The notes under the pieces: generated by a model
What the model saw: the letters and a program-made list of their open reading frames with translations, nothing else
What the model was told of the DNA's origin: nothing
Databases searched by the model: none
Assembly: GCF_001855555.1 (NCBI RefSeq)
Contig: NZ_MKCT01000026.1
Location: forward strand, 1-44,939
Source: Chromobacterium sphagni
GTDB lineage: Bacteria; Pseudomonadota; Gammaproteobacteria; Burkholderiales; Chromobacteriaceae
Direction: 5' to 3'
DNA length: 44,939 nucleotides
Shown: in pieces, positions 34,766 through 43,367 of the stretch
Numbering within the stretch: the first letter of the stretch is position 1
Layout: each line of letters opens with the position of its first letter
Position numbers and translations under genes: made by a program

Positions 34766-34870
34766 ATTTGCACTTTCCCCTGCGACGCCTGTCTCGGCTC
34801 GCACGCAGTTACGAAGTGAAATTACGCCGCTTGATCCTTGGCGTCAAGTGTTTCGAAGTAAAAATATTTG

Positions 34871-35518
34871 CTATTTATCGCACCAGGCCTGCGGATCCTC
34901 GCCCAGCCAGCGCAGGATCGGCAACCAGGCTTCGCGCTCACGCGCGGTGCGCGAGGCCGGCAAATCAAACAGCGACATCCCGGCCGACGCGGCCTGCACG
35001 TAAAGCTGGGTGTCGCGCAGCCAGCTCAGCACCGGCACGTCGTGGCGCGCCAGAAAATGCTCCAGCTCGCGCGCCGAACGGGTACGCGGGTCCACCCGCA
35101 TCCCCACCACCGCCATAAAGGCCTTCTGCTTGCGGATGGCCTTCTCCTCAAGCATCTGTTCGAAAAAGGCCTCGCTGGCCCACATGTCGAACGGCGAAGG
35201 CTGGATGGGAACAATCACATGCCCTACCTGCGACAACAGCGAAGTCAGCTTCTTGCCGTGCAGACTGGCCGGGCTGTCCAGCACCACCACCTCGGTGCCC
35301 TTGGGCGGACGCTTGGGCTCGTTAGGCGCCACTTCCCAGCCGGCGATGCCCGGCAGGCCGGCGGCGCGCTGCGCCAGCCAGTGCAGGGAGGTCTGCTGGC
35401 GATCGACGTCTCCCAACATCACCTTCTTGCCGCGGGAGGCGAAATAGGCGGCCAGATTGGTTGCCAGCGTGGATTTGCCGCTGCCCCCCTTGGGATTGGC
35501 TATCAGTACCGACTGCAC
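34871..35518 (-). CDS. Orphan ParA/MinD-like ATPase
   Basis: A 215-residue protein with a deviant Walker A (ANPKGGSGKSTLATNLAAYF, residues about 7-26), Walker A' (VMLGDVDRQQTSLHWL) and Walker B (VVVLDSPASL). Typical of single-domain ParA-like proteins that position cargo on the nucleoid. No ParB or cargo gene is next to it. GTG 35518 is chosen as start because it follows GGAGGAAGAT at the right spacing. In other proteobacteria such orphan ATPases place flagella, chemotaxis clusters or carboxysomes; which, if any, applies is unknown. Confidence 0.88.
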   Translation of the reverse strand: MQSVLIANPKGGSGKSTLATNLAAYFASRGKKVMLGDVDRQQTSLHWLAQRAAGLPGIAGWEVAPNEPKRPPKGTEVVVLDSPASLHGKKLTSLLSQVGHVIVPIQPSPFDMWASEAFFEQMLEEKAIRKQKAFMAVVGMRVDPRTRSARELEHFLARHDVPVLSWLRDTQLYVQAASAGMSLFDLPASRTAREREAWLPILRWLGEDPQAWCDK

Positions 35519-35665
35519 ATCTTCCTCCGCTGTCTGCTGAACCTTGCCACTATACCAGAGCGATGACCGCCGCCGCTGCCAAATGACAGCCGGCCCGCCT
35601 CGACAAGCCGGCCGGCTTGGCCGCACAATCGACGCAAAAGGATCAATCCGAGCAAGGGAAACACG

Positions 35666-36325
35666 ATGCCACGCAGTTTCGACGCGCTGCTGTTCGACAT
35701 GGACGGCCTGATGCTGGATACCGAGCGCATTTCCAACGAGACCTGGCGCCGCGCCGGCGCCGAACTGGGAATCGCGATCGAGGACGACATGCTGATGGCG
35801 ATGGTGGGGATGTCGATGCCGCGCTGCGTGCGCTTTGTCGCCGAATACCTGGGCGATGCGCGGCAGGCCGATCTATTGCAGCAGGGATCGCACCGCCATT
35901 ACTCGCATATGCTGCAGCACGAGGATATCCCGCTGAAAACCGGCATTCTGGAATTGCTGGGCTGGGTGCGCGAACAGGGCATTCCGCGCGCGGTGGCCAC
36001 CTCGACCCGGCGCCAGATCGCCGATCTGAAGCTGGCGCGCAGCGGACTGGACGATTTTTTCCAGATCACCGTCGCCGGCGACGAGGTGGAACACACTAAG
36101 CCGGCGCCGGACGTCTATCTGGAAGTGTCAGCCCGGCTGAGGGTGGATCCTGGGCGCTGCCTGGTGCTGGAAGACTCCAGCTTCGGCCTGCAGGCCGGGG
36201 TCGCCGCCGGCGCCAGGGTGATCTTGGTGCCGGACCTGCTCACGCCCAGCGCCGAGGACCGCGCCAGCGCGCTGGCGGTATGCCGCGACCTGCATCAGGC
36301 GCTGCAGCTGATCCGCAGCCTGTAG
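35666..36325 (+). CDS. HAD-superfamily phosphatase / beta-phosphoglucomutase-like
   Basis: A 219-residue HAD-IA hydrolase. Motif I LLFDMDGLMLDTE (nucleophile Asp), motif II AVATSTRR, motif III Lys in HTKPAPDVYLE, and motif IV VLEDSSFGLQAGVAAGA. The family dephosphorylates sugar phosphates, phosphoglycolate or nucleotides, or isomerises glucose phosphate. Stop is 4 bp from the convergent DHH gene stop. Confidence 0.9.
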   Translation: MPRSFDALLFDMDGLMLDTERISNETWRRAGAELGIAIEDDMLMAMVGMSMPRCVRFVAEYLGDARQADLLQQGSHRHYSHMLQHEDIPLKTGILELLGWVREQGIPRAVATSTRRQIADLKLARSGLDDFFQITVAGDEVEHTKPAPDVYLEVSARLRVDPGRCLVLEDSSFGLQAGVAAGARVILVPDLLTPSAEDRASALAVCRDLHQALQLIRSL

Positions 36326-36329
36326 CCGG

Positions 36330-37262
36330 TCAGCCCAGGCCGCGGATGCGGGCGAGCAGCTCGTCCAGCACGTCCTCGGCCCGGTCCGACGGCACCTGGC
36401 AGGTGCCGGCCGCGTCATGCCCGCCGCCGCCGTACTGCAGCATCAGCGCGCCGATATTGGTGCGCGCGCTGCGATCGAGGATGGACTTGCCGACGGCGAA
36501 CACCGTGTTCTGCTTGTTCAAGCCCCACATCACGTGGATGGAAATATTGCAGTCAGGAAACAGCGCGTAGATCATGAAGCGGTTGGTGGGGTGGATGATC
36601 TCCTCGTGCAGCAGGTTCAGCACCACCACATTGCCGTGCATTCTTGAGCAGCGCAATATCTGCTCCTTGGCCTGCGCCTCGTGCTCGCGATACAGCGCCA
36701 CCCGCTCCATCACGTCCGGCAGCGCCAGAATCTGTTCGATGCTGTGATTGCGGCAGTAGCCGATCAGATCCATCATCAGCTGGAAATTGCCCACCCGGAA
36801 TTCGCGGAAGCGGCCCAGGCCGGTGCGGGCGTCCATCAGATAGTTGAGCAGCACCCAGCCCTTGGGATTGAGGATTTCCTCTGCGCTGAATTGGGCGGAG
36901 TCGGCCTTGTCCACCGCGGCCATCATCTCGTCGCTGATGCCGGGAAAAGCCTTCTTGCCGCCATAGTGGTTGTAAACCACCCGCGCCGCCGACGGCGCCT
37001 TGGGATCGATCACGTAGTTGTCGAGATCGGTGGCGTTGCGCAGTGTCTCGGACAGGTGGTGGTCGAACACCAGATGAGCCTTGGCGACATACGGCAGATT
37101 GGTGGTGATGTCGTCGGCGCTGATGTCCACCTTGCCGTCCTGCATATCCTTGGGGTGGGCGAACTTCACCTCGTTGATCAGCTTGAGCTCGTTGAGCAGC
37201 ACCGCGCAGACCAGGCCATCGAAATCGCTGCGCGTCACCAGACGATATTGCTTCTGCGTCAT
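36330..37262 (-). CDS. DHH-family phosphoesterase (exopolyphosphatase-like)
   Basis: A 310-residue protein with the N-terminal DHH core (RSDFDGLVCAVLL, with the metal motif VFDHHLSETL) and a C-terminal DHHA1-type GGGGHDAAGTC. This layout suits nanoRNase/pApase, c-di-nucleotide phosphodiesterase or exopolyphosphatase activities; sequence does not decide. ATG 37262 lies behind GGGA. It is 31 bp downstream of the YigZ-like gene and probably co-transcribed. Confidence 0.85.
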   Translation of the reverse strand: MTQKQYRLVTRSDFDGLVCAVLLNELKLINEVKFAHPKDMQDGKVDISADDITTNLPYVAKAHLVFDHHLSETLRNATDLDNYVIDPKAPSAARVVYNHYGGKKAFPGISDEMMAAVDKADSAQFSAEEILNPKGWVLLNYLMDARTGLGRFREFRVGNFQLMMDLIGYCRNHSIEQILALPDVMERVALYREHEAQAKEQILRCSRMHGNVVVLNLLHEEIIHPTNRFMIYALFPDCNISIHVMWGLNKQNTVFAVGKSILDRSARTNIGALMLQYGGGGHDAAGTCQVPSDRAEDVLDELLARIRGLG

Positions 37263-37293
37263 TCCCATTCTCCCGTTTCTCCCGCATTGCCCT

Positions 37294-37881
37294 TCAGCCA
37301 TCCGGCAGCAGCCTGACCGCACCGGACATCCTGTCTGTCAGCTGCGCCATCCCCGCGTCGCGGGCAGCCTCGGGCAGCTCGATGGTCAGCACCGCCTGCT
37401 CCGCATACTCCAGCGCCACCACCGGGAAACCCAAGTCCTGGCATAGATGGCGGAGCCTGGATTCGGCGGCGAAATCCACCGCCAGCCGCATGCGGCGCAT
37501 CCGCACCACCGGAATCAGGCGGGCTTCGGCCAGCGCGGCGTTGACAGCTTGAGTGTAGGCCCTGACCAGCCCGCCCGCACCCAGCTTGATGCCGCCGAAA
37601 TAGCGCACCACCACGGCAAGCACATTGGTGATTTCCTTGTGCTGCAATACGTTATACATCGGTTTGGCGGCGGTGCCGGATGGTTCGCCGTCGTCGTCCA
37701 GCATGGAGTCGCCCTCGCACAGCAAGACCGCGCAATAGTGGCGCGCATCCGGCCAGCGGCGGCGGATGTCCGCCAGCGCGCTTTCCGCCTCGGCGCGGCT
37801 TGCCGCCGGCAGCAGCACGCCGATGAAGCGGCTCTTGCGGATTTCGATTTCGGCGCTGGCGCGGGCCTGCAACTGGAACAT
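37294..37881 (-). CDS. yigZ: YigZ / IMPACT-family protein
   Basis: A 195-residue protein. N-terminal IMPACT domain with KSRFIGVLLPAASRAEAESA, the signature DDDGEPSGTAAKPM and VVVRYFGGIKLGAGGLVRAY; C-terminal DUF1949-like domain. Homologues of YigZ modulate translation or ribosome-associated processes, but the bacterial function remains unclear. I prefer ATG 37881 (GGAG 8 bases upstream) to GTG 37890. Confidence 0.9.
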   Translation of the reverse strand: MFQLQARASAEIEIRKSRFIGVLLPAASRAEAESALADIRRRWPDARHYCAVLLCEGDSMLDDDGEPSGTAAKPMYNVLQHKEITNVLAVVVRYFGGIKLGAGGLVRAYTQAVNAALAEARLIPVVRMRRMRLAVDFAAESRLRHLCQDLGFPVVALEYAEQAVLTIELPEAARDAGMAQLTDRMSGAVRLLPDG

Positions 37882-38004
37882 TCGCGTCACTCCATGGTCT
37901 CAAACGGGCGGGCATTGTAAACCTGCTGCGGGCAATCGGGAAAAGCCGGCCGCCCATCCACGGTCTAGACTGGAAACAGGAACAGGCTTGCAAGGAGCGG
38001 CGTC

Positions 38005-38136
38005 ATGAAAACCCTGCTGCTGTTGTGCGCGATAGTAGCCGTGGCCGGGCTGTGGCTGTACGTCAAGAAAATGTGGCTGGAAAGCGAAGACCGCACCCAC
38101 CTGTCGCATCACCTGCCCGACCGCGACCATGTCTGA
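38005..38136 (+). CDS. 43-residue single-pass membrane peptide
   Basis: MKTLLLLCAIVAVAGLWLYV forms one membrane span; the short cytosolic or periplasmic tail is charged and His-rich (ESEDRTHLSHHLPDRDHV). A strong ribosome site (AAGGAGCGG) and clean reading frame support expression. Not recognised. It precedes the NfeD gene by about 105 bp on the same strand. Confidence 0.65.
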   Translation: MKTLLLLCAIVAVAGLWLYVKKMWLESEDRTHLSHHLPDRDHV

Positions 38137-38241
38137 GGTTTGGCCATCCCCGTGCGGCCAGACCGAGAGGGGCGGCATGTCCGTTGTCATTTTCCCGGAA
38201 TGACCGGACAATGCCTGTCATGGCCAACCAATGGGGATTCC

Positions 38242-38667
38242 ATGTCGCAAGCCATTACTTTCTGGTTCGGTTGCGCGCTGGTCGCGCTGATACTCGAGTT
38301 CATGTCCGGCACCTTCTATCTGTTGATGGTCGCGCTGGCAATGAGTTGCGGCGGCATCGCCGCCTGGCTCGGCATGCCTGAGACCGCCCAATGGCTGATA
38401 GCCAGCGTGTGCGGGGGCGCCGGCGTGCTGCTGATCCGGCAGCGCAAGCGGCGCAAGATCGTTCCACCGCCCCCCGGCGACGACCCCGACTGGGGCCAGC
38501 AAGTGCAGATCCGCACCCTCACCTCGCCCGGCCACGCCCGCATCTTCTACCGCGGCGCCGAATGGGACGCGCAACTGCAGGACGAAAACCTGAACGCCGG
38601 CGATGCCGGCTACATCTGCGGCCGCGACGGCAACTTGCTGAAAATCTCCTCAAAACAACCGGAATAA
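38242..38667 (+). CDS. NfeD-family membrane protein
   Basis: A 141-residue short NfeD protein: three N-terminal hydrophobic segments (ITFWFGCALVALILEFMSG, FYLLMVALAMSCGGIAAWLG, LIASVCGGAGVLLI) and a soluble OB-fold domain (VQIRTLTSPGHARIFYRGAE). NfeD proteins pair with SPFH/stomatin proteins, and here the partner gene begins 7 bp later. ATG 38242 is chosen because the upstream extension disrupts the first membrane helix. Confidence 0.9.
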   Translation: MSQAITFWFGCALVALILEFMSGTFYLLMVALAMSCGGIAAWLGMPETAQWLIASVCGGAGVLLIRQRKRRKIVPPPPGDDPDWGQQVQIRTLTSPGHARIFYRGAEWDAQLQDENLNAGDAGYICGRDGNLLKISSKQPE

Positions 38668-38674
38668 AACTACC

Positions 38675-39616
38675 ATGGAAATCGCCCTGATATTGTTTCT
38701 GGCCGTTGTCGTCTTCATTTTCAAATCGCTGGCGGTGGTGCCGCAGCAAAATGCCTTCATCGTCGAGCGACTGGGCCGCTACCACGCCACGCTGTCGCCG
38801 GGCCTCAACATCATTCTGCCCTTCATCGACCGCGTGGCCTACAAGCACAGCCTGAAGGAAATCCCGCTGGATGTGCCCAGCCAGATATGCATCACCCGCG
38901 ACAATACCCAGCTGAAAGTGGACGGCATCCTGTATTTCCAGGTGACCGACGCCAAGCTGGCGTCCTACGGCACCAGCAACTTCATCGTCGCCATCACCCA
39001 GCTGTCGCAGACCACGCTGCGTTCGGTGATAGGCAAGCTGGAACTGGACAAGACCTTCGAAGAGCGCGACGACATCAACCGCACGGTAGTCGCATCGCTT
39101 GACGAAGCGGCGATCAACTGGGGCGTGAAAGTGCTGCGTTACGAGATCAAGGACCTGGTGCCGCCGCAGGACATCCTGCACGCGATGCAGGCGCAGATCA
39201 CCGCCGAACGGGAAAAGCGCGCGCGCATCGCCCAGTCGGAAGGCGTGAAGATGGAGCAGATCAACCTGGCCACCGGCGCGCGCGAAGCGGCCATCCAGAA
39301 GTCGCAGGGCGAGATGCAGGCCACCATCAACAACTCCGAAGGCGACAAGCAGGCCGCCATCAACAAGGCCAAAGGCGAGGCCGAAGCGCTGCGACTAGTG
39401 GCCGATGCAACAGCCGACGCGCTCAACCGCATCGGCGGCGCGATCCGAAATGACGGCGGACTGGAGGCGGTCAACCTCAAAGTGGCCGAGCAATACATCG
39501 CCGCATTCGGCAAATTGGCCAAGGAAAACAATACCATCATCATGCCGAGCAACGTCGCCGACGTCGGCGGACTGGTCGCCAGCGCCTTAAGCGTAGTCAA
39601 ACAAACTAACCGTTAA
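38675..39616 (+). CDS. qmcA: SPFH-domain paraslipin (QmcA-like stomatin)
   Basis: A 313-residue membrane-anchored protein: one N-terminal helix (IALILFLAVVVFIFKSL), an SPFH/band-7 domain with VPQQNAFIVERLGRYHATL and LSQTTLRSVIGKLELDKTFE, and a long C-terminal coiled coil rich in Glu/Ala (AEREKRARIAQSEGVKMEQI). Forms high-order membrane microdomain cages with its NfeD partner. Intact and of normal length. Confidence 0.94.
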   Translation: MEIALILFLAVVVFIFKSLAVVPQQNAFIVERLGRYHATLSPGLNIILPFIDRVAYKHSLKEIPLDVPSQICITRDNTQLKVDGILYFQVTDAKLASYGTSNFIVAITQLSQTTLRSVIGKLELDKTFEERDDINRTVVASLDEAAINWGVKVLRYEIKDLVPPQDILHAMQAQITAEREKRARIAQSEGVKMEQINLATGAREAAIQKSQGEMQATINNSEGDKQAAINKAKGEAEALRLVADATADALNRIGGAIRNDGGLEAVNLKVAEQYIAAFGKLAKENNTIIMPSNVADVGGLVASALSVVKQTNR

Positions 39617-39630
39617 TCTTGCCTCCAGGC

Positions 39631-39657
39631 CCCGGCGCAGCTTGAATCTGCGCCGGG
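39631..39657 (+). terminator. Strong intergenic hairpin before yciB, without a T tract
   Basis: CCCGGCGCAG (39631-39640) pairs fully with CTGCGCCGGG (39648-39657) around a seven-base loop. No run of T follows, so it may be a Rho-dependent or processing signal at the end of the NfeD-paraslipin unit. Confidence 0.5.
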
Positions 39658-39677
39658 CTGCCCCCATAATCACCCGC

Positions 39678-40211
39678 ATGAAATTTTTTACCGATCTCCT
39701 TCCCGTCCTGCTGTTCTTCGGCGCTTATTGGCTGACGCGCGACATGTACGTCGCCACCGGAGTCGCCATCGTCGCCACCATCGTCATGGTGGCCTGGGCC
39801 TGGATCAAGCACCGCAAGGTTGACGCCATGCAATGGGTCAGCTTGGGCCTGATCGTGGTGCTGGGCGGCGCCACCCTGCTGCTGCACGACAAGCACTTCA
39901 TCATGTGGAAGCCCACCGTGCTGTACTGGGTGATGGGCGGCGGCCTGCTGGTCAGCGACCTGGCCGGCAAGAACGGCCTGCGCATGATGATGGGCCAGCA
40001 GATCAGCATGCCCGACCCGGTATGGCGCAAGCTCACCTGGGCTTGGTGCGGCTTCTTCGCCCTGATGGGCGGCCTGAACTTGTTTGTCGCTTACCACTTC
40101 AGCGAAGACGTCTGGGTGAACTTCAAGCTGTTCGGCGGCATGGGGCTGATGCTGCTGTTCGTCATCGCCCAAAGCCTGTTCCTGGCCAAGTACATCGAGG
40201 AAAAAAAATAA
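39678..40211 (+). CDS. yciB: Inner-membrane septation protein YciB
   Basis: A 177-residue polytopic protein starting [20 protein letters not shown], with conserved [20 protein letters not shown] and [21 protein letters not shown]. coli YciB affects cell-envelope integrity and division. Its stop codon overlaps the next start (TAATG). Confidence 0.93.
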   Translation: MKFFTDLLPVLLFFGAYWLTRDMYVATGVAIVATIVMVAWAWIKHRKVDAMQWVSLGLIVVLGGATLLLHDKHFIMWKPTVLYWVMGGGLLVSDLAGKNGLRMMMGQQISMPDPVWRKLTWAWCGFFALMGGLNLFVAYHFSEDVWVNFKLFGGMGLMLLFVIAQSLFLAKYIEEKK

Positions 40212-40513
40212 TGCTGTACATGATCATCGCTCAGGACAATCCGAACAGTCTGGCCCTGCGCCTGTCCGGCCGCGCCGAACACCGCGCCCGGCTGCAGTTG
40301 CTGCAGGATCAGGGACGGATGAAGTTGTCGGGTCCCCTGCCCGCCATCGACAGCCAGGATCCAGGACCGGCGGGCTATACCGGCAGTCTGGTCGTCGCCG
40401 ACTTCTCCTCGCTGGAGGAAGCCAAGGCCTGGGCCGCCGCCGATCCGTATCAGGCGAACGGCGTCTATGCCGCCGTGGAGGTCAAGCCTTTCGTCCAGGT
40501 ATTCCCCTCATGA
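40211..40513 (+). CDS. YciI-family protein
   Basis: A 100-residue ferredoxin-like protein: [40 protein letters not shown] (conserved His/Asp motif), and the typical end [20 protein letters not shown]. Related to chlorophenol-degrading and antibiotic-type YciI proteins; function here unknown. It overlaps both yciB and the BolA gene, forming a coupled trio. Confidence 0.9.
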   Translation: MLYMIIAQDNPNSLALRLSGRAEHRARLQLLQDQGRMKLSGPLPAIDSQDPGPAGYTGSLVVADFSSLEEAKAWAAADPYQANGVYAAVEVKPFVQVFPS

Positions 40514-40776
40514 GCACGACGGTACAACTGCTGGAAGCCGCGCTGCAGCGACTGGCCCCGGAACACCTAGACATTCAGGACGACAGCGCCCTGCACGCCG
40601 GCCATGCCGGCGCCAGAGACGGTGGCGGTCACTACACGCTGACGATCGTCAGCGCGAGCTTTGCCAATCTCAGCCGGGTGCAGCGCCACCGGCTGGTTTA
40701 CCAAACTCTGGGCGAACTGATGACCGGCCGCGTGCATGCGCTGGCCATCCGCGCCCTGACTCCAGAAGAACTCTGA
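40510..40776 (+). CDS. BolA-family protein
   Basis: An 88-residue BolA/IbaG-type protein: [40 protein letters not shown] and [12 protein letters not shown], the standard family signatures. BolA proteins cooperate with monothiol glutaredoxins in iron-sulfur handling. The ATGA overlap with the YciI gene implies translational coupling; a parvulin gene follows after 20 bp. Confidence 0.93.
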   Translation: MSTTVQLLEAALQRLAPEHLDIQDDSALHAGHAGARDGGGHYTLTIVSASFANLSRVQRHRLVYQTLGELMTGRVHALAIRALTPEEL

Positions 40777-40796
40777 ATTTCTACAAAGGGCTAAGC

Positions 40797-41591
40797 ATGA
40801 AGCATTCCCGTATCGCGGCACTGCTGTTGGCTGCAACCATCAGCCTGCCGGCGGCAGCCGAATCCATCGCCGTGGTCAATGGCACCGCCATCGACAAGAC
40901 CGAACTGGACGCCGCCGTAGCCAATGTGGTGCAAAGCAATGGCGGCAAGGTGCAGGACTCCCCCGAACTGCGCGAACAGCTGAAGAGCTCGCTGATCAAC
41001 CGCGAAGTCATCCTGCAGGAAGCCGCCCGCCGCGGCCTGGACAAGCAGCCCGCCTTCACCCAGCGCCTGAACGAAGTGCGCGCGGAACTGCTGCGCGACG
41101 CGCTGTTCGGCGACATCGTCCAGAAGGCGAACATCAGCGACGCCCAGATCAAGGAACGCTACAACCAGCTGGTGGCCAAACAGGCAGAAGCCAAGGAGGT
41201 GGAGGTTCACGCCTACCAGATCACGCTGGCCAGCGAAGCCGATGCCCAGAAAGTGATCGCCGCGTTGAAGAAAGGCGCCAAGTTCGACGACCTGGCCAAA
41301 TCCAAGTCCATCGACCCCAACGCCAAGCAAAGCGGCGGCGACATGAACTGGGGTAATCTGTCGCGCATGGACCCAAAGCTGGCCGAAGCGCTGAAGCAGA
41401 TCGGCAAGAACCAGATCAGCAGCAAGCCGTACCAGTCGCAACTGGGCTGGCATGTGTTCAAGGTTACCGACATCCGCAGCGCCCAACTGCCGCCGCTGGA
41501 GCAGATCCAGCCGCAGATCGGCCGCCAGCTGCAGGAAGAGACGATCGCCAAGACGGTTGAAGACTTGCGCGCCAAGAGCAAGATTCAGTAA
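40797..41591 (+). CDS. Exported parvulin-type PPIase/chaperone, degenerate active site
   Basis: A 264-residue exported protein: signal MKHSRIAALLLAATISLPAAA, SurA-like N-terminal chaperone helices (about 30-135), then a parvulin domain (about 140-235). The first parvulin strand reads VHAYQITLAS, lacking the His of the normal xxHIL motif, though QLGWHVFKV keeps the C-terminal His. It may act as a chaperone without isomerase activity. Close paralogue of the next gene. Confidence 0.87.
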   Translation: MKHSRIAALLLAATISLPAAAESIAVVNGTAIDKTELDAAVANVVQSNGGKVQDSPELREQLKSSLINREVILQEAARRGLDKQPAFTQRLNEVRAELLRDALFGDIVQKANISDAQIKERYNQLVAKQAEAKEVEVHAYQITLASEADAQKVIAALKKGAKFDDLAKSKSIDPNAKQSGGDMNWGNLSRMDPKLAEALKQIGKNQISSKPYQSQLGWHVFKVTDIRSAQLPPLEQIQPQIGRQLQEETIAKTVEDLRAKSKIQ

Positions 41592-41623
41592 TCCACCTAC
41601 CCCCGACCCAGGAATAAAAGAAA

Positions 41624-42406
41624 ATGCGTAAACTCCTGCTGACAACCGCCCTCGTCGCCGCCTTCGCCGGCAGCGCCATCGCCGTGGCCGGTCCCACCAT
41701 CAATGGCCAGCAAATCACCGATGCCCGCATCGACGCCGTCGCCAAGATGATGGAAGCCCAAGGCCAGAACGTGACTCCGCAGGCCCGCGACCAGATCAAA
41801 GACCAGCTGGTCACCGCCGAGGTGCTGCGCCAGGAGGCCCTGAAAAAGGGCCTGGACAAGACCCCGGACTTCTCCGCCGAACTGGCCAATATGCAGGCGA
41901 TGGCGCTGGCCAACCGTCTGATCAAGGACTTCGAGAAGGCCAATCCGATCAGCGACACCGAGCTGAAGGCCGAATACGACAAGTTGGTCGCCTCGGTTCC
42001 GGAAACCAAGCAATACCACGCCCGCCACATCCTGGTGAAGACCGAAGCCGAAGCCAAGTCCGTGATCGAAGCGCTGAAGAAGGGCAAGGCCTTCGACAAG
42101 CTGGCCAAGGAAAAATCGCAGGATCCGGGCAGCAAGGCCAATGGCGGCGATCTGGGCTGGCAGGAAGCCGGCACTTTCGTAGCGCCGTTCTCCGAAGCAA
42201 TGAGCAAGCTGGCCAAGGGTGAAGTCACCGCCAAACCGGTGAAGACCGAATACGGCTGGCACGTGATCAAGCTGGACGACATGCGCACCCAGCGCAACGT
42301 CCCGGCGCTGGACGAAATCCGGCCGCAGCTGACCCAGCGCGTGATGGGCGCCCGCGTCGAGAAATACGTCGCAGATCTGAAGGCCAAGGCCCAGATCCAG
42401 CAGTAA
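41624..42406 (+). CDS. Exported peptidyl-prolyl cis-trans isomerase, parvulin type
   Basis: A 260-residue paralogue with signal peptide [21 protein letters not shown]-terminal chaperone part, and complete parvulin domain: [48 protein letters not shown]-type ending ([12 protein letters not shown]). A periplasmic folding helper for outer-membrane or secreted proteins. It lies 32 bp after the preceding paralogue; a strong terminator follows. Confidence 0.93.
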   Translation: MRKLLLTTALVAAFAGSAIAVAGPTINGQQITDARIDAVAKMMEAQGQNVTPQARDQIKDQLVTAEVLRQEALKKGLDKTPDFSAELANMQAMALANRLIKDFEKANPISDTELKAEYDKLVASVPETKQYHARHILVKTEAEAKSVIEALKKGKAFDKLAKEKSQDPGSKANGGDLGWQEAGTFVAPFSEAMSKLAKGEVTAKPVKTEYGWHVIKLDDMRTQRNVPALDEIRPQLTQRVMGARVEKYVADLKAKAQIQQ

Positions 42407-42423
42407 TCGCACCCGGCAAAAAC

Positions 42424-42449
42424 AAGGGGACGCCTCGCCGTCCCCTTTT
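42424..42449 (+). terminator. Rho-independent terminator after second parvulin gene
   Basis: AAGGGGACG (42424-42432) pairs with CGTCCCCTT (42439-42447) around a six-base loop, ending in TTTT. Confidence 0.9.
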
Positions 42450-42620
42450 CCCTGCCCAGGCTTGACAGCCCAGCCCTCTGCGCTTACCTTCGCCGGCATT
42501 GCACCGGCGCCGCTGCCGCTCCTTGGCAGCCTGCATCCTCCCTTATCGTCGGCATGCCGTTCCGGGGCATACCGCTACCCGAATGGCCCGCAGACGGCCT
42601 TTCCCACACAGGAAACATTC

Positions 42621-43349
42621 ATGACCATTACCGTCAACGGCGTTGAAATCAACGAAGAAATGATCGCTTCGCAACTGGAGCATTACAGCGATACCCCCAG
42701 CCCACGCGACACCGCCATTCAGCAACTGATCCTGCACACCTTGCTGGTACAACAGGCCAAAGCCGAAGGCATCGCCATTGACGACGAACAGCAAGCCATC
42801 CAGGCCTTGCTGGATCAGAAACTGCAAGTCCCGGCCGTTGACGAAGCCAGCTGCCGCGAATTCTACGAGCAATACCCGGATCGCTTCGTCAGCGGCGACA
42901 GCGCCGTGGCCAGCCACATCCTGCTGCCCAAGGGCGAAGGCCTGGAAGCTGGCCTGATCAAGGCCAAGGCCGAAGGCATCCTGGCCGAAGTGCAGGCCGC
43001 CCCGTCCCGCTTCGCCGACCTGGCCCGCGAACACTCCACCTGCCCGTCCGGCCAGCAAGGCGGCAGCCTGGGCCAATTCGGCCGCGGCCAGATGGTGCCG
43101 GAATTCGAACAGGCGGTGTTCAGCACCGCAGCCGGCGAAATCACGCCCGACCTGGTGGAAACCAGTTTCGGCTACCACATCATCCAGGTCAACGAGCGCG
43201 CCGAAGGCAGCAAGATCGGCTTTGACGAGATCAAGGACCGCCTGCAGCAGTACCTGACCGATCTGGCCTCCAACCAAGCCATGCACGAATACCTGAACAG
43301 CCTGGTCGGCGCCGCCGACATCAGCGGCTATTCGATGAGCGCTCAATAA
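42621..43349 (+). CDS. Parvulin-type peptidyl-prolyl isomerase, no signal peptide
   Basis: A 242-residue third parvulin: [20 protein letters not shown], SurA-like N-terminal helices ([10 protein letters not shown]), and a parvulin domain with [57 protein letters not shown] and [12 protein letters not shown]. No signal peptide, so cytosolic; PpiC/NifM-like. ATG 42621 follows CAGGAAAC. Separate transcription unit (terminators both sides). Confidence 0.92.
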   Translation: MTITVNGVEINEEMIASQLEHYSDTPSPRDTAIQQLILHTLLVQQAKAEGIAIDDEQQAIQALLDQKLQVPAVDEASCREFYEQYPDRFVSGDSAVASHILLPKGEGLEAGLIKAKAEGILAEVQAAPSRFADLAREHSTCPSGQQGGSLGQFGRGQMVPEFEQAVFSTAAGEITPDLVETSFGYHIIQVNERAEGSKIGFDEIKDRLQQYLTDLASNQAMHEYLNSLVGAADISGYSMSAQ

Positions 43350-43367
43350 GCGCCTACCGCTTCAGCC

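Noticed and set aside
34693-34870. Purine or PRPP riboswitch before guaC
   Set aside because: No conserved core sequence could be recognised, only simple hairpins.
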